Shown here: one piece after another, positions 15,133 to 20,838 of the stretch
Numbering within the stretch: the stretch's first letter is position 1
Layout: every line of letters begins with the position of its first letter
Notes under the pieces: generated by a model
What the model was told of the DNA's origin: nothing
Database searches by the model: none
What the model saw: only the letters and a program-made list of their open reading frames with translations
IMG/VR virus record: IMGVR_UViG_3300003322_000743
Location: 1-39,362 of that record
DNA length: 39,362 nt
From: a virus
Reading direction: 5' to 3' (one strand)
Made by a program: the position numbers and the translations under genes

Positions 15133-15981
15133 TCAGGAAACCGCCTGTGCCTTTTTTTCCTCCTCCGCACATCTCTTTATATCTTTCATTGCTTCTTCAT
15201 TATTCAAATAGTACTGATTCCATCTTACAGGGATATTTGAGGAGTTTTTGTAGATAATATGAGCAGCGAGAGGCATGCCAAATCTCTTTTCCAGATATGC
15301 GCCATCTGCGCCAGCTAAGAATGTAACCCATCCGCCACGGCAATGAGTAGTATCACAAGTATGCCAAGATCCCATTTCAAGCTGATTGCCGTTATATTGG
15401 ATTGCTTCTAATACTTTTTGATGGATATTATCAATTTTTATAGAAGCGGGATCAATGATTTTTTTATCAGATTCATTTTCTTGGCCACCTTTATTCCTGC
15501 AATTACTGCAATTCCTGCAATTCCTGCAATCACTGCAATAACTGCAATAACTGCAATAACTGCAATAACTGCAATCACTGCAATCACTGCAATTCCTGCA
15601 ATAACTGCAATTCCTGCAATCACTGCAATCACTGCAATAACTGCAATAACTGCAATTCCTGCAATTCCTGCAATCACTGCAATAACTGCAATAACTGCAA
15701 TAACTGCAATAACTGCAATCACTGCAATCACTGCAATTCCTGCAATAACTGCAATTCCTGCAATCACTGCAATCACTGCAATAACTGCAATAACTGCAAT
15801 TCCTGCAATTCCAACATCCTTCGTTTGTTTGATTATCTTCCTGCCAATTAGGAATTTGCATGGCGAACTCTTGAGATACCCCGTTTTCTGATTTATCCTC
15901 CCTCAGTAAAAAGGATTGATAATCTTTGAAGATTTTAGTCATGGCTGAAATGTTTTTAATATTAAAATAATAGGTTTGCAA
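15133..15981 (-). CDS. Cys-tripeptide repeat protein with a conserved phage C-terminal domain
   Basis: The 282-residue protein has three parts. An N-terminal 55 residues are unremarkable. About residues 56-163 are 36 tandem tripeptides of the form C-x-x, mostly CSY, CSD and CRN, encoded by 9-base units. The C-terminal 115 residues (NIHQKVLEAIQYNGNQLEMG, then WHTCDTTHCRGGWVTFLAG, then EEAMKDIKRCAEE) resemble a domain I know from uncharacterised phage proteins, often preceded by Cys-rich repeats. An inner ATG at 15942 (MTKIFKD) is an alternative start and is preceded by a weak promoter-like TTG-N20-TATCTTG. It is a leftward gene in a rightward genome with its own terminator, so it behaves as a moron. 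Metal binding by the cysteines is possible but unproven. Confidence 0.8.
   Translation of the reverse strand: MQTYYFNIKNISAMTKIFKDYQSFLLREDKSENGVSQEFAMQIPNWQEDNQTNEGCWNCRNCSYCSYCSDCSDCRNCSYCRNCSDCSDCSYCSYCSYCSYCSDCRNCRNCSYCSYCSDCSDCRNCSYCRNCSDCSDCSYCSYCSYCSYCSDCRNCRNCSNCRNKGGQENESDKKIIDPASIKIDNIHQKVLEAIQYNGNQLEMGSWHTCDTTHCRGGWVTFLAGADGAYLEKRFGMPLAAHIIYKNSSNIPVRWNQYYLNNEEAMKDIKRCAEEEKKAQAVS
15493..15816. repeat. 36 x 9-bp tandem repeat with a 144-bp exact duplication
   Basis: The array is built of 9-base units ending in TGCA on the plus strand (ATAACTGCA, ATCACTGCA, ATTCCTGCA), coding C-S-Y, C-S-D and C-R-N on the minus strand. Sixteen units at 15511-15654 are repeated exactly at 15655-15798, which shows a recent in-frame duplication. 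The edge units (ATTACTGCA at 15502 and ATTCCAACA at 15808) are degenerate. Confidence 0.95.
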
Positions 15982-16040
15982 GATAGGTCACTGGTGAATG
16001 GAAGACAAGAGTGAAAGTACTCAATCTCATAAAATGAGAC

Positions 16041-16065
16041 AAAAAGCCCGGTAAGACTACCGGGC
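16041..16065 (-). terminator. Minus-oriented terminator E
   Basis: GCCCGGTA (16046-16053) and TACCGGGC (16058-16065) form a perfect 8-bp stem with a 4-base loop, followed on the minus strand by five T. It lies 31 bases beyond the stop (16097-16099) of the minus-strand frame to its right. A small extra hairpin (TCTCAT/ATGAGA) lies at 16025-16039. Confidence 0.75.
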
Positions 16066-16096
16066 CGTAAATTATAATCCTGTTAGAATATAACAA

Positions 16097-16486
16097 TTAA
16101 TGATTGGTACAGTTCTGCACGCAATATTGATATTGGACATAACAACTAACAATTGGATCCTCAACGCTGGTTATCTGCCATGGTTTCCCGCATTCAACCA
16201 TATTAAGATAGCATTGATAAGCACATACCATTTGGGGCGGCCATGTTCCCGGAATCCTGAAGTTATATACTTCATTATTCCAATTCCACCGGGAATAGTG
16301 CGACTCTATGGCTTCGAATAATTCCGTTAATACGGTTAGTGAATCGGCATGATTAACCGCTTCGCTTAATGCCGTCTCCTTCGTTTCTGCAAGTGCTATA
16401 ATATTTTCAACGTCCTGCTTACGGGTTCCCGTACTTTGAGAAATAGAGTAAATATACTCGGGCTTCTTTCCGTATCTTCAATCCAT
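16097..16486 (-). pseudogene. Minus-strand gene remnant with TGA at codon 3
   Basis: On the minus strand 126 codons are open between an in-frame TGA (16478-16480) and TAA (16097-16099). Reading through the TGA gives ATG GAT TGA AGA TAC, so the only ATG at the 5' end is followed by a stop two codons later. No GTG or TTG lies in the open part; the next ATG (16229-16231) would leave 44 residues. The translation looks protein-like (QDVENIIALAETKE, then WNWNNEVYNFRIPG, then several Cys near the end) but is not recognised. A good terminator follows. I read it as a recently broken moron gene; a non-standard start cannot be excluded. Confidence 0.5.
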
Positions 16487-16970
16487 GAGACTTCTTTTTT
16501 TGCTCGCTGTTACTATTTCCCTGGCTTCGTGCCGCACAACAAAGTATATAGATCGCGTTGAAGTTCATACTGATTCAACAGCCATCCGTGAGCGGGATAG
16601 TCTTGCCATGGTCAAACGGCTTGACTCTGCAGCCTATTCCAACATGATTGAGATGCTTTCAAACAATACATTAGAATTCAGGGATACCGGAAGTACGCGG
16701 GTAGAATATTACCCTGATGGGTCAGTAAAATTCGTAGAAGGGCAAGTAAAAAGTTTGAGAAGTGGACTCAGCAAGTACGTGCACAGTAACTCATCTTATC
16801 ACGTTGGCTACGATTCAATAAGGTGGATCAGTTCGAAAGACTCTGCACAGGTGAGAACAGAATATAAAACAGTGACTGTCACCAAAAAAAAGTCCTTTCT
16901 ACCATGGTGGTGGCTTGTGGCTGCATTTATCATTGGCTTTGCATTGCGCTGGCTGATAAGAAAGAAATAA
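16485..16970 (+). CDS. One-protein spanin-like lipoprotein (u-spanin)
   Basis: The 161-residue protein begins with a lipoprotein signal (LLFLLAVTISLASC, lipid Cys at 16) and ends with a single membrane segment (about 139-157, WWWLVAAFIIGFALRWL) and a basic tail. An outer-membrane lipid anchor at one end and an inner-membrane anchor at the other is the layout of unimolecular spanins such as T1 gp11, which join or fuse the two membranes in the last step of lysis. The middle is predicted to be helical and beta-rich. It is the last gene before the plus-strand terminator at 17017. Function is inferred from topology. Confidence 0.7.
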   Translation: MRLLFLLAVTISLASCRTTKYIDRVEVHTDSTAIRERDSLAMVKRLDSAAYSNMIEMLSNNTLEFRDTGSTRVEYYPDGSVKFVEGQVKSLRSGLSKYVHSNSSYHVGYDSIRWISSKDSAQVRTEYKTVTVTKKKSFLPWWWLVAAFIIGFALRWLIRKK

Positions 16971-17016
16971 TTACATTTAACACCGGAATTTTGGGTAAGA
17001 GTTCCATGCTTGTTTG

Positions 17017-17042
17017 ACCGGTCTGAAAGGGCCGGTTTTTTA
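17017..17042 (+). terminator. Rho-independent terminator after the lysis region
   Basis: ACCGGTC (17017-17023) pairs with GGCCGGT (17030-17036) with one G-U, loop TGAAAG, followed by T6. It ends late transcription 46 bases after the spanin gene. Confidence 0.8.
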
Positions 17043-17043
17043 T

Positions 17044-17059
17044 TGTTCCACGTGAAACG
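17044..17059. promoter_or_regulatory. parS-like ParB-binding site
   Basis: TGTTCCACGTGAAACG matches the chromosomal parS consensus TGTTNCACGTGAAACA at every fixed position but the last. Host ParB proteins of many phyla bind this 16-mer. No parA or parB gene is visible in the phage. It lies in the 234-base gap between the late terminator and the early promoter. Confidence 0.75.
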
Positions 17060-17115
17060 AAAAATCCCTCTGCCGCTACTGCGAACCAAAGAGGGGGCGG
17101 AGCCGGTTCCATCGT

Positions 17116-17153
17116 AAAGGTACTCATGTTTTCAGGTGACAACCGAGTACTTT
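17116..17153. other. Inverted repeat near the early promoter
   Basis: AAAGGTACTC (17116-17125) and GAGTACTTT (17145-17153) are reverse complements apart from one extra G, around 19 bases. It lies 31 bases before the TTTG box of the early promoter and could be an operator or a transcript hairpin. A second short repeat, CCCTCT/AGAGGG, lies at 17066-17071 and 17090-17095. Confidence 0.4.
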
Positions 17154-17184
17154 CCCTCGATTTTGAAAAAAAAGAATAATAATT

Positions 17185-17215
17185 TTTGATTCGGCAAATA
17201 CGGTATGTATATTTA
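17185..17215 (+). promoter_or_regulatory. Early promoter of Bacteroidetes type
   Basis: TTTG (17185-17188), 19 bases, then TATATTTA (17208-17215) fits the Bacteroidetes consensus TTTG-N19-21-TAnnTTTG except for the last base. Transcription would begin about 17220, on or next to the ATG of the HTH gene. Confidence 0.55.
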
Positions 17216-17219
17216 CTAC

Positions 17220-17408
17220 ATGAAAGAGCGAAAAATAAAGATCATTCAGAAACTATCTTTTGGATGGACGGCTGAGACTATTGCAGCATACTTCTCATTA
17301 TCAAAGAGAACGATTGAAAAGGATATTGAAAATATTAAATCAGAATACGGAGCAAAAAATTCCGCGCACCTTGTTGCTATCGCATTGCGGGAAAAAATAA
17401 TTAGTTAA
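17220..17408 (+). CDS. LuxR-type HTH protein (62 aa)
   Basis: The product is almost only a LuxR/GerE DNA-binding domain: LSFGWTAETIAAYFSLSKRT with IEKDIENIKSEYGAKNSAHL, the order of helices and the S-x-R-T-(I/V) turn typical of the family, ending after LREKIIS. It lacks any receiver or sensor part. The ATG at 17220 lies just after the early promoter; an ATG at 17205 would start inside the promoter. As the first early gene it is a candidate regulator of the phage programme. Confidence 0.7.
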   Translation: MKERKIKIIQKLSFGWTAETIAAYFSLSKRTIEKDIENIKSEYGAKNSAHLVAIALREKIIS

Positions 17409-17432
17409 TCACTTTTAAAATAATCAATACTT

Positions 17433-17564
17433 ATGAAACTGAAACAAGAAATCGATCGATTGGAAAACCTTTTGGCCATGTATGCAGCCCTTGGGATTTG
17501 GAACTGGTGGCCGGAGTACAGGCAGACAAGGGAACAGATTTTAAAATTGAAAATGGAATTATGA
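17433..17564 (+). CDS. Small hypothetical protein (43 aa)
   Basis: A 43-codon frame (MKLKQEIDRLENLLAMYAAL...) with a helical N-terminus, an aromatic centre (GIWNWWPEYR) and a Lys-rich end. Its TGA overlaps the ATG of the next gene (ATGA at 17561), which favours real translation. The function is unknown. Confidence 0.5.
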   Translation: MKLKQEIDRLENLLAMYAALGIWNWWPEYRQTREQILKLKMEL

Positions 17565-17794
17565 ACCGAGCCGCATTAACATACTTCATTCTTGCTGCGC
17601 TATGTCTTTTACTTTGCTTTTTCGCATGCAGCCCGGTAAAGGATCAGCAATATGCCGTCAGGAAAGTAGAAAGACTGGAAAAGAACGCTTACCTCATTAC
17701 GACAGATTCTTTCCAAGTTGTGAAAGTTGTTCGTGGTATGGGAAAATACGATCCTGATTCAGTAACAAGAAAAGGATATTCCTATAAACCATGA
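17561..17794 (+). CDS. Small lipoprotein
   Basis: From the ATG at 17561, overlapping the upstream stop, the protein has 77 aa. It begins with a hydrophobic signal (TYFILAALCLLLCFFAC) with a lipobox FFAC and lipid Cys at 23. The mature part of about 55 residues is Lys/Val-rich (VERLEKNAYLITTDSFQVV). An early phage lipoprotein might act in the envelope, for example in superinfection exclusion, but nothing in the sequence proves that. The frame upstream to 17498 has no better start. Confidence 0.6.
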   Translation: MNRAALTYFILAALCLLLCFFACSPVKDQQYAVRKVERLEKNAYLITTDSFQVVKVVRGMGKYDPDSVTRKGYSYKP

Positions 17795-17855
17795 TCCTTG
17801 CCCTATGGAAATCATAAAATTTTATTAACCTCTTTTTCTTATAGGTTTGGTTTGC

Positions 17856-17884
17856 GCCGGGGTAAATCATCGCCCCGGCTTTTA
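17856..17884 (+). terminator. Terminator-like hairpin before the 17896 gene
   Basis: GCCGGGG (17856-17862) and CCCCGGC (17873-17879) form a perfect 7-bp stem with a 10-base loop, followed by TTTTT. It lies 12 bases before the next ATG. Confidence 0.7.
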
Positions 17885-17895
17885 AAATAATTTTT

Positions 17896-18036
17896 ATGAT
17901 TACAATTGACGATATAGAATTGAAACTAACCTGTGGTGCCTGCCCTGAGCAATACGAAGCTTTTTACAATGGGATTGAGGTAGGTTATTTGCGCTTAAGA
18001 CAGAATGGACCGAGCAGCATGCAGACAAACAACTGA
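17896..18036 (+). CDS. Short conserved phage protein, apparently truncated
   Basis: A 46-residue frame beginning MITIDDIELKLTCGACPEQY and continuing to GIEVGYLRLR, which matches the start of a small phage protein family I know only as hypothetical and which is usually longer. After the LRLR motif the sequence looks unrelated (QNGPSSMQTNN). In the -1 frame from about 17994 another readable stretch (KTEWTEQHADKQLKEQEY) runs to a TAA at 18050-18052. A frameshift mutation or a natural short form are both possible. Confidence 0.5.
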   Translation: MITIDDIELKLTCGACPEQYEAFYNGIEVGYLRLRQNGPSSMQTNN

Positions 18037-18064
18037 AGGAGCAGGAATACTAAATACACCCATC

Positions 18065-19057
18065 ATGAGCAACATTGTGAAATCGGACATGCAGATGATG
18101 CCTATTGAACAGGCACAGAACTGGTATAATGACTTTGTAGCCTTTTCAAAGAGTATCATGAAAAAAGACCTGGACTACGGTGAAATCCCGGGAACCGGCA
18201 AGCCTTCCCTTTACAAAGCAGGCGCTGAAAAGCTCCGCTTTGTTTACGGCCTTGGCACTGAAATGGAGTGCGTCGAAAAAACGGTTGATATCGATCGCCC
18301 ATTTATCCGCTATGTCTATCGCTGCACGGTAAGCACAAAGCAGGGGCAGGTACTTGCGCAGTGCGAGGGCTCCTGCAACTCACTGGAGGCGAAATACGGC
18401 TGGGTATGGAAAACGGAGGCTGAGCTACCGGCGGGCGCAGATACGTCGAATTTGGTCAGCAGGGTGGCCGGGAAAAAGGCTTTTGAATTTGACTTCGCCC
18501 TGCAAAAGCGGGAGACTGCCGGTCAGTATGGAAAACCATCGGCATATTGGGATCAGTGGGACAGGGACATAGAATCCGGCCGCGCAAAGCGGATCACAAA
18601 AGAAACAAAGGGCGGCAAAAAGTTGTCCGGCTACGAAGTAAATGAACAGGTGGTGCAATATCGTGTTCCCAATCCCGACGCTATCGGTATGGATAATACT
18701 ATCATGAAGATGGCGCAGAAGCGGGCTTTTGTCGGCGCTATCCTTCTTGCGACAGGTGCCAGCGAGTTCTATACGCAGGATATTGAGGATATGGAAATCA
18801 GCGGACAGGTATATTCAGATGCAAAGCCGGTAGTGGAAGATGCTGAAGTGGTCGAAGAAAAAAAGACCGAAATTCCCGGCCTGTGGTATGCCAGGCTGGA
18901 TAAATGTAAGACGCCATCAGATATTGACGAGCTTGGAAAAAAGCATGCGGCGACAATCAATGCCAATCCCGCGCTCAGGAAGTTGTTTGTCGAAAGGAAA
19001 GCGGCACTAAAGAAAGGAACCGGCTCACAGGAATACAACGAGACATTACCTTTTTAA
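18065..19057 (+). CDS. Conserved phage protein, possibly a DNA-annealing recombinase
   Basis: From the ATG at 18065 the protein has 330 aa; the frame upstream to 18005 overlaps the preceding gene. The N-terminus contains DLDYGEIPGTGKPSLYKAGA, followed by a beta-rich centre, then NTIMKMAQKRAFVGAILLAT with FYTQDIEDM at about 215-245. This last pattern recurs in phage and plasmid proteins near recombination genes and resembles the K-x-A-K-K-R-A-x-x-D-A helix of Rad52-like annealing proteins. The C-terminal 85 residues are an acidic linker and a small helical domain. The recombinase role is inference; the position before an HNH nuclease and the replication genes is compatible. Confidence 0.5.
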   Translation: MSNIVKSDMQMMPIEQAQNWYNDFVAFSKSIMKKDLDYGEIPGTGKPSLYKAGAEKLRFVYGLGTEMECVEKTVDIDRPFIRYVYRCTVSTKQGQVLAQCEGSCNSLEAKYGWVWKTEAELPAGADTSNLVSRVAGKKAFEFDFALQKRETAGQYGKPSAYWDQWDRDIESGRAKRITKETKGGKKLSGYEVNEQVVQYRVPNPDAIGMDNTIMKMAQKRAFVGAILLATGASEFYTQDIEDMEISGQVYSDAKPVVEDAEVVEEKKTEIPGLWYARLDKCKTPSDIDELGKKHAATINANPALRKLFVERKAALKKGTGSQEYNETLPF

Positions 19058-19092
19058 TTAAACTTGGTCTTTCATAGAAGTTGAATTTCTAC

Positions 19093-19123
19093 GGCGGTTT
19101 GTATCTACTTACCGCCCCTTTTT
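19093..19123 (+). terminator. Terminator-like hairpin before the 19154 gene
   Basis: GGCGGT (19093-19098) pairs with ACCGCC (19111-19116) around 12 bases, followed by CC and T5. It lies in the 96-base gap between two early genes. Confidence 0.6.
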
Positions 19124-19153
19124 ATCGCGATTATTCACTAAAAATCAATATAG

Positions 19154-19837
19154 ATGGCAAAAAGTAAAAAGGCTGCACCAAAAGCCGCCAAACCAATCGA
19201 AACAGAACCGCTAAGTAACTTTCAAACGCCGAAAACGGGGCGAGTTACCGAAGACCTGTTCCCATTAAACGGCCTTAAAATTTCATACATTAAAGTGCAG
19301 CCGGAAACAAACTTTTTGGAGATCGTTGCCGATGATACCAATCATCAGTTACCGAAAGATATTTCAGATACCCTGAAAGCACCGGTTCACAAAAATTTGA
19401 TCAATGCTATCCAGAAACTACGCCCGCATGCTGCAGCCCTGATTGATCACCTTGGCCATGAGGAAGATTTTAATGTGACTTCTGTTCATTTCAAAACGCA
19501 CAAAAAACGCGGCGACTCCATACAGATCAACGCTACGTTGACAACTGTCAGGGACAAAGCATTCAACTTTACTACGCCGATTGAATATATTTTTGAGGAA
19601 ACGGAAAATTCGTACGAGAATAACCGGGCGTTGATCAAAATCCGTGGCGAGATATTCAGCCGGATTAACAAGTACCTGTCCGGCGAGGAAAGGGGTGATC
19701 CGAATGATGTGGGTATGTTTAAAAAAGAGGCGGAAGAAAAATCGCGCAACAAAAAGAAGTCCGACGCCGAATTATTTACCGATGAAACCGGCGAAGAAAC
19801 AGACGTTACGAGCCGGTATGCCGATAAAGATAATTGA
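19154..19837 (+). CDS. Hypothetical early protein with basic start and acidic tail
   Basis: The 227-residue protein begins with a Lys/Ala-rich tract (MAKSKKAAPKAAKPIE), has a beta-alpha core at about 35-175 (NGLKISYIKVQPETNFLEIV; INATLTTVRDKAFNFTTPIEY) and ends in a charged tail (EEKSRNKKKSDAELFTDETG). The acidic tail and the place between a possible annealing protein and the replication genes would suit a single-strand DNA-binding or replication accessory protein, but no family is recognised. Confidence 0.6.
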   Translation: MAKSKKAAPKAAKPIETEPLSNFQTPKTGRVTEDLFPLNGLKISYIKVQPETNFLEIVADDTNHQLPKDISDTLKAPVHKNLINAIQKLRPHAAALIDHLGHEEDFNVTSVHFKTHKKRGDSIQINATLTTVRDKAFNFTTPIEYIFEETENSYENNRALIKIRGEIFSRINKYLSGEERGDPNDVGMFKKEAEEKSRNKKKSDAELFTDETGEETDVTSRYADKDN

Positions 19838-19840
19838 GAG

Positions 19841-19872
19841 CCCGGCCCCGGCTGGCAATTCCGCTGGCCGGG
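19841..19872. other. GC-rich hairpin between early genes
   Basis: CCCGGCC (19841-19847) and GGCCGGG (19866-19872) are perfect reverse complements around 18 bases. No T-tract follows, so it is not a clear terminator. It lies 24 bases before the HNH gene. Confidence 0.5.
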
Positions 19873-19896
19873 AATAAAACCGGGAAACCGAAAACT

Positions 19897-20280
19897 ATGA
19901 GCAAGTATTTACGGGAGCGGCAAAAATCGAAGCTGGGCATCGACTCGCCGGCTGAAAAGAAGAGTAAGAAGGCTGATGTTCTGTTAGTCGGCGGTATAAA
20001 AGCCGGAAAGGCGGTAAAATTGGATCGTCAGTTCTACGTTGAGGTTTGGGAAGCCTCACCGCATATATGCCAAAATTGCGGCTGTAAATTGCCGCAAGTG
20101 CCATCCACGTTTAACTTCCACCACCTGCTACCAAAATCGAAATACCCTCAGTTTCGCTACACACCAGAAAACATTATGATCCTGTGTGCCGATTGCCACA
20201 GCCAGGCGGAGACAAACGAATCCCGTTTACCGAAAGTAGTAACCAGGAGAAAAGAGGTAGAGAAACTACTTTTAAAATAG
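19897..20280 (+). CDS. HNH endonuclease-like protein
   Basis: The ATG at 19897 gives 127 aa; the frame upstream to 19834 overlaps the preceding gene and lacks a conserved sequence. After a basic N-terminal 45 residues come CQNCGCKLP (57-65), NFHHLLPKSKYPQFRYTPEN with the His pair at 75-76, and CADCHSQAE near 96-104. The two CxxC pairs bind zinc and the HH and following Asn/His form the HNH (beta-beta-alpha metal) site. HNH proteins of this size can act in packaging, recombination or as homing enzymes; position in the early region makes a DNA-processing role likely. Confidence 0.8.
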   Translation: MSKYLRERQKSKLGIDSPAEKKSKKADVLLVGGIKAGKAVKLDRQFYVEVWEASPHICQNCGCKLPQVPSTFNFHHLLPKSKYPQFRYTPENIMILCADCHSQAETNESRLPKVVTRRKEVEKLLLK

Positions 20281-20310
20281 CTTCCAATGCAAGCATGTTG
20301 GTTAAACCGC

Positions 20311-20441
20311 GTCCGGGTGTCCTCTCGCCCGGACTCTTTAAAGACATTGAAGGCAAATGCCTTAAAGAAGCTGGCGATATTGCCAGTAGTTTAATTTTTC
20401 GAAGGATAAGCCGGGGGCTTTACTCTTATCGCCCCCCTTTT
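20311..20441 (+). other. Row of four stem-loops in a 173-base gap
   Basis: Four perfect small stems lie in a row: GTCCGGG/CCCGGAC (20311-20317 with 20328-20334), AAGGC/GCCTT (20350-20354 with 20359-20363), CTGGC/GCCAG (20371-20375 with 20382-20386), and GGGGGC/GCCCCC (20413-20418 with 20431-20436) followed by C and T5. The last is a terminator-like hairpin 12 bases before the gene at 20454. The stretch has small open frames that look unlike proteins. Confidence 0.6.
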
Positions 20442-20453
20442 TAAACAAGCAAC

Positions 20454-20687
20454 ATGACAGTCCACTTACACACTGCGCACTTTATTGAATCGGGCCTTTC
20501 CATCCTGCAGTATTACCTTGTTATGCTTTATGAACAGCGGAGCGACTATTCGCTAAAAGAGCTTGAAAGTCTTATGAATATGACAGGAAGGAGTGTGATC
20601 ACGCTGCGGAATCAACTTTGTGATTTGGGTATTTTGGAAAGGGCGGGTAGAAGTAATTACGTGGTTACTGAAAAAATATATCCGTAA
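20454..20687 (+). CDS. Winged-helix DNA-binding protein (77 aa)
   Basis: The product is one small winged helix-turn-helix: QYYLVMLYEQRSDYSLKELE (helices 1-2), LMNMTGRSVITLRNQLCDLG (recognition helix) and the wing ILERAGRSNYVVTEKIYP. It resembles MarR/IclR-type HTH domains of phage regulators. It lies directly upstream of a promoter and the replication initiator and may control them. The operator is not identified. Confidence 0.65.
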   Translation: MTVHLHTAHFIESGLSILQYYLVMLYEQRSDYSLKELESLMNMTGRSVITLRNQLCDLGILERAGRSNYVVTEKIYP

Positions 20688-20691
20688 AATT

Positions 20692-20722
20692 TTTGTTCTT
20701 TGAAATGCATAATGTAGCATTG
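20692..20722 (+). promoter_or_regulatory. Promoter for the replication genes
   Basis: TTTG (20692-20695), 19 bases, TAGCATTG (20715-20722) differs from TTTG-N19-TAnnTTTG by one base. It has the same spacing as the early promoter at 17185. It lies just after the stop of the winged-helix gene and about 115 bases before the ATG at 20839. Confidence 0.5.
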
Positions 20723-20745
20723 TGATGTTGATCCGGTTACGTTGA

Positions 20746-20819
20746 GTAGCTCCGACGAATCCGGGTTAGATTGACGAAAGTCTTTTTAACGCCCGCAGTG
20801 AGCTACCTGCGGGTTTTTT
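20746..20819 (+). terminator. Leader terminator/possible attenuator before the replication gene
   Basis: CCCGCAG (20792-20798) and CTGCGGG (20807-20813) form a perfect stem with loop TGAGCTAC, followed by six T. GTAGCTC at 20746-20752 in the leader is fully complementary to GAGCTAC of the loop. Transcripts from 20722 would meet this terminator about 90 bases after starting and before the coding region, so an attenuator or a small RNA is plausible. Confidence 0.6.
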
Positions 20820-20838
20820 ATTTTCCACATCAGTACTT

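Noticed and set aside
15493-15816. CRISPR-like repeat array
   Set aside because: Units are 9 bp, directly adjacent, without spacers, and code for a protein repeat. No cas gene is present.
15418-15891. Plus-strand frame with Ile-Thr-Ala-Ile repeats
   Set aside because: It is the reverse reading of the 9-bp array; the minus-strand frame has a conserved C-terminal domain and a terminator, this one has neither.
16100-16321. Plus-strand 73-codon frame
   Set aside because: It is antisense to the better minus-strand frame 16097-16486, which has a terminator and protein-like composition.
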